A stretch of 64,000 nt of DNA. Origin: Candidula unifasciata (lineage: Eukaryota > Mollusca > Gastropoda > Stylommatophora > Geomitridae). Within the stretch, counting starts at the first letter, position 1; every line of letters begins with the position of its first letter. The notes below the pieces were generated by a model that did no database searches, was not told where the DNA came from, and saw only the letters and a program-made list of their open reading frames with translations. The stretch lies in assembly GCA_905116865.2 (NCBI GenBank), contig CAJHNH020007667.1, positions 875,212-939,211 of the forward strand. Direction: 5' to 3'. Shown one piece after another: positions 41,619 to 64,000 of this stretch. The position numbers and the translations under genes were made by a program.

Positions 41619-42290
41619 GGAAATTAGAAACCACGCGGACCATAAGCATAGGAAAACATTTTTGTTTCTTCCAAGGTAAGATAAACATGCGGAAAACAGT
41701 GTACTTCACCCGAGCAGAGCCTATAATTAACACAGCAAGCGCCGACAGGTCAGCTACCGACCAATGAAAACCGGTGTGTCATCTACGCCCTGCCACACAC
41801 CGTATCACCAAGTTTTGCGGATTCAGGAAGTTTCATGTTTACCAAAGGTACATATCGTAAATATTATAAATCAAGTTTGTGTCGACCTGTTGGAGCGAGA
41901 GGACGAGCGATTGAATGTACGAATGTCTACGTGAGTGCCTGAGGAGAAAGGAGACCTGCCGACGAAATGTTAAGCTGAGATCGACCATGCCAGCGTGTGA
42001 GATGTCCAAACGTCAGTGATGAATCCATGGGACCCATCGTTGCTTGAATGCCTGCAGAAGACTATTCGTTAAAGGCTGCGTGAGTTTGTGTACGAAAGCG
42101 GTTCAATTAGACATCGACTGGACGATTCTCTTTTGTCGTGAGTTTTAATACGTCAATAAAGTAATGTCTCGTAAGCTCACATCGGTGTCGGCTTGTGCCA
42201 GGTGTGTAAAGTGAAGCGTGTCAGAATATCATCCACCACACACGCATGAACACCGCCTAGACAACGAGTAGAAATACAAACCCATTCATT
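41619..42290 (+). mobile_element. Probable leader/remnant of the LTR element
   Basis: Shares the higher GC of 41140-41601 and has CAATAAAGTAATGTCTCGTA at about 42153. No gag or pol frame is seen, so the element is deleted or non-autonomous. Confidence 0.3.
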
Positions 42291-42364
42291 ACATGTTGCA
42301 GAATCTATTGTACTCTTTTAAATTAAATTGTGTTGCAGTGGCATAGGGGACTTGCTGTATGCTC

Positions 42365-42410
42365 AGAAAAAAAAAAAGGGGGGGGGGGAGGGGGAGGGGG
42401 AGGAGATGTG
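42365..42410. repeat. Poly-A/poly-G low-complexity tract
   Basis: A12 followed by G-rich runs (GGGGGGGGAGGGGGAGGGGG). Confidence 0.9.
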
Positions 42411-42539
42411 ATCTGAAAAAGGCTAGAGACTACCAGACTATATTGAACATTTTTATTGTTTGATTCCCTCTATTTCCCTGTGTGGATTTTGAGGCTGAAA
42501 ATGAACAGACTATTTTGCCCTTCAATGAGTCATTAAAGG

Positions 42540-42745
42540 CAACTAATTAGGGGTGCTTCCTTTGAAATCGGTATCTGCCTGACAGCTGAGGAACCAAAAG
42601 TCTGCACACAAACAAGCCGGATCTGTAAAACAGAAGTGCATGCAAAACTTTAAAGATCTGAGACAAGACCAAAGTCCAGAAGTGGATAAACAATCAAAAT
42701 TTTACGCTGGAGTTAGCAGCCAGTGAACGATAAGAAGAAGGAGGA
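42540..42745 (+). mobile_element. SINE-like repeat, (GAA)-tail family, copy 8
   Basis: GCAACTAATTAGGGGTGCTT to GCCAGTGAACGATAAGAAGA, ending in GAAGGAGGAGA. Head missing. Confidence 0.65.
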
Positions 42746-43004
42746 GACTCTATACAGTCTATAAAGTAGACAAACAACCTCTATACAGTCTATAAAATAG
42801 AGAAACAGTTAAATGAAAACTAGACTGTCAGAGATTTCTGAAATAAAAAGTAGCTCTCAAACAAAAAAGCTGGCCATCACTGGCTTACACAATGGCTTAA
42901 TTATGGCAGGCATCACAAGGAGCTCTCCCTAGCTAATCACCCTCCCCCCCCCCCCCCTTTTTTTTAAAAATGACACTTTAAAATAATGGCCTAAATTACA
43001 TGTG

Positions 43005-43010
43005 TTTATT
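43005..43010 (-). terminator. Candidate L2HGDH poly(A) signal
   Basis: AATAAA on the - strand, 56 bp after the stop codon. A G/T-rich region is not obvious downstream. Tentative. Confidence 0.3.
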
Positions 43011-43065
43011 TTCACAATCACTGACTTATGACCCCGCAAAAGTTGTGTGCTACACCACACCTTAA

Positions 43066-63777
<20,712 letters not shown>

Positions 63778-63889
63778 CTGTTAATGCACGGAAAACCACA
63801 ACAGAATGAATGCAGCAAAACAACTGTTAATCAGAAAATAACGACTAATTTAGCTGAGTATCAGCAGAGGTACTGAATTATTTACAGCA

Positions 63890-64000
63890 TTGTAGGGAAA
63901 ACACAGGCAGACTTTTAATCAGGTTGTTACTGTCACTTCAGCATGAGAACTCTTCGTTGGTTCTTAGGAAGGAAACAGAGCACGTGTGGGATTGTTCCGA
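63890..64000 (+). mobile_element. RNase H LINE tail, cut by window end
   Basis: ACAGGCAGACTTTTAATCAG, GTTACTGTCACTTCAGCATG and ACTCTTCGTTGGTTCTTAGG match the last 120 bp of the RNase H LINE tails. Confidence 0.6.

Overview
This is an animal nuclear genome window. It is AT-rich and intron-rich, with GT-AG introns and a dense load of decayed non-LTR retrotransposons, tRNA-type SINEs, MITEs and minisatellites. There is no bacterial, viral or operon-like organisation. The repeat mix (broken endonuclease/RT LINE tails and RNase H LINE tails ending in CAACT repeats) suggests an invertebrate, perhaps a gastropod or other lophotrochozoan. That placement is inference and is only moderately secure.

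Two real protein-coding genes can be reconstructed exon by exon, and they converge. (1) A THUMPD2-like tRNA/snRNA guanosine N2-methyltransferase lies on the + strand from 1423 to 31415. It has ten coding exons with matching phases, 1854 nt in total, 617 aa plus stop, and appears complete. (2) L2HGDH, the mitochondrial FAD-dependent L-2-hydroxyglutarate dehydrogenase, lies on the - strand from 63777 to 43066. Eight coding exons are present with matching phases. Only the first coding exon, with the targeting peptide, lies beyond the right edge. The interval 31416-43065 between the two 3' ends holds only repeats and unrecognised sequence.

Layout. 1-1422: upstream of THUMPD2, with no other gene. 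1423-31415: THUMPD2, whose introns carry a Tigger/pogo remnant, a 2.4-kb broken LINE, several SINEs and MITEs, and five sizeable tandem arrays (42, 26, 138, about 30 and 50 bp units). 31416-43065: intergenic, with RNase H LINE tails, a 77-bp minisatellite, a SINE carrying an internal 20-bp expansion, and an LTR-like stretch with a tRNA-Pro-type primer binding site. 43066-63777: L2HGDH, with LINE tails in both orientations, (TA)n, (CTTT)n and (CT)n tracts, a duplicated splice acceptor, a minisatellite interrupted by a retrotransposon, and a 476-bp near-perfect palindrome at 61710-62185.

The two genes do not act in one pathway. One modifies RNA and the other clears L-2-hydroxyglutarate in mitochondria. 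The most unusual signal is the 138-bp satellite in THUMPD2 intron 7. Each of its 17 units contains a plausible 3' splice site, a 42-nt open segment and a plausible 5' splice site, in the same phase as the host intron.
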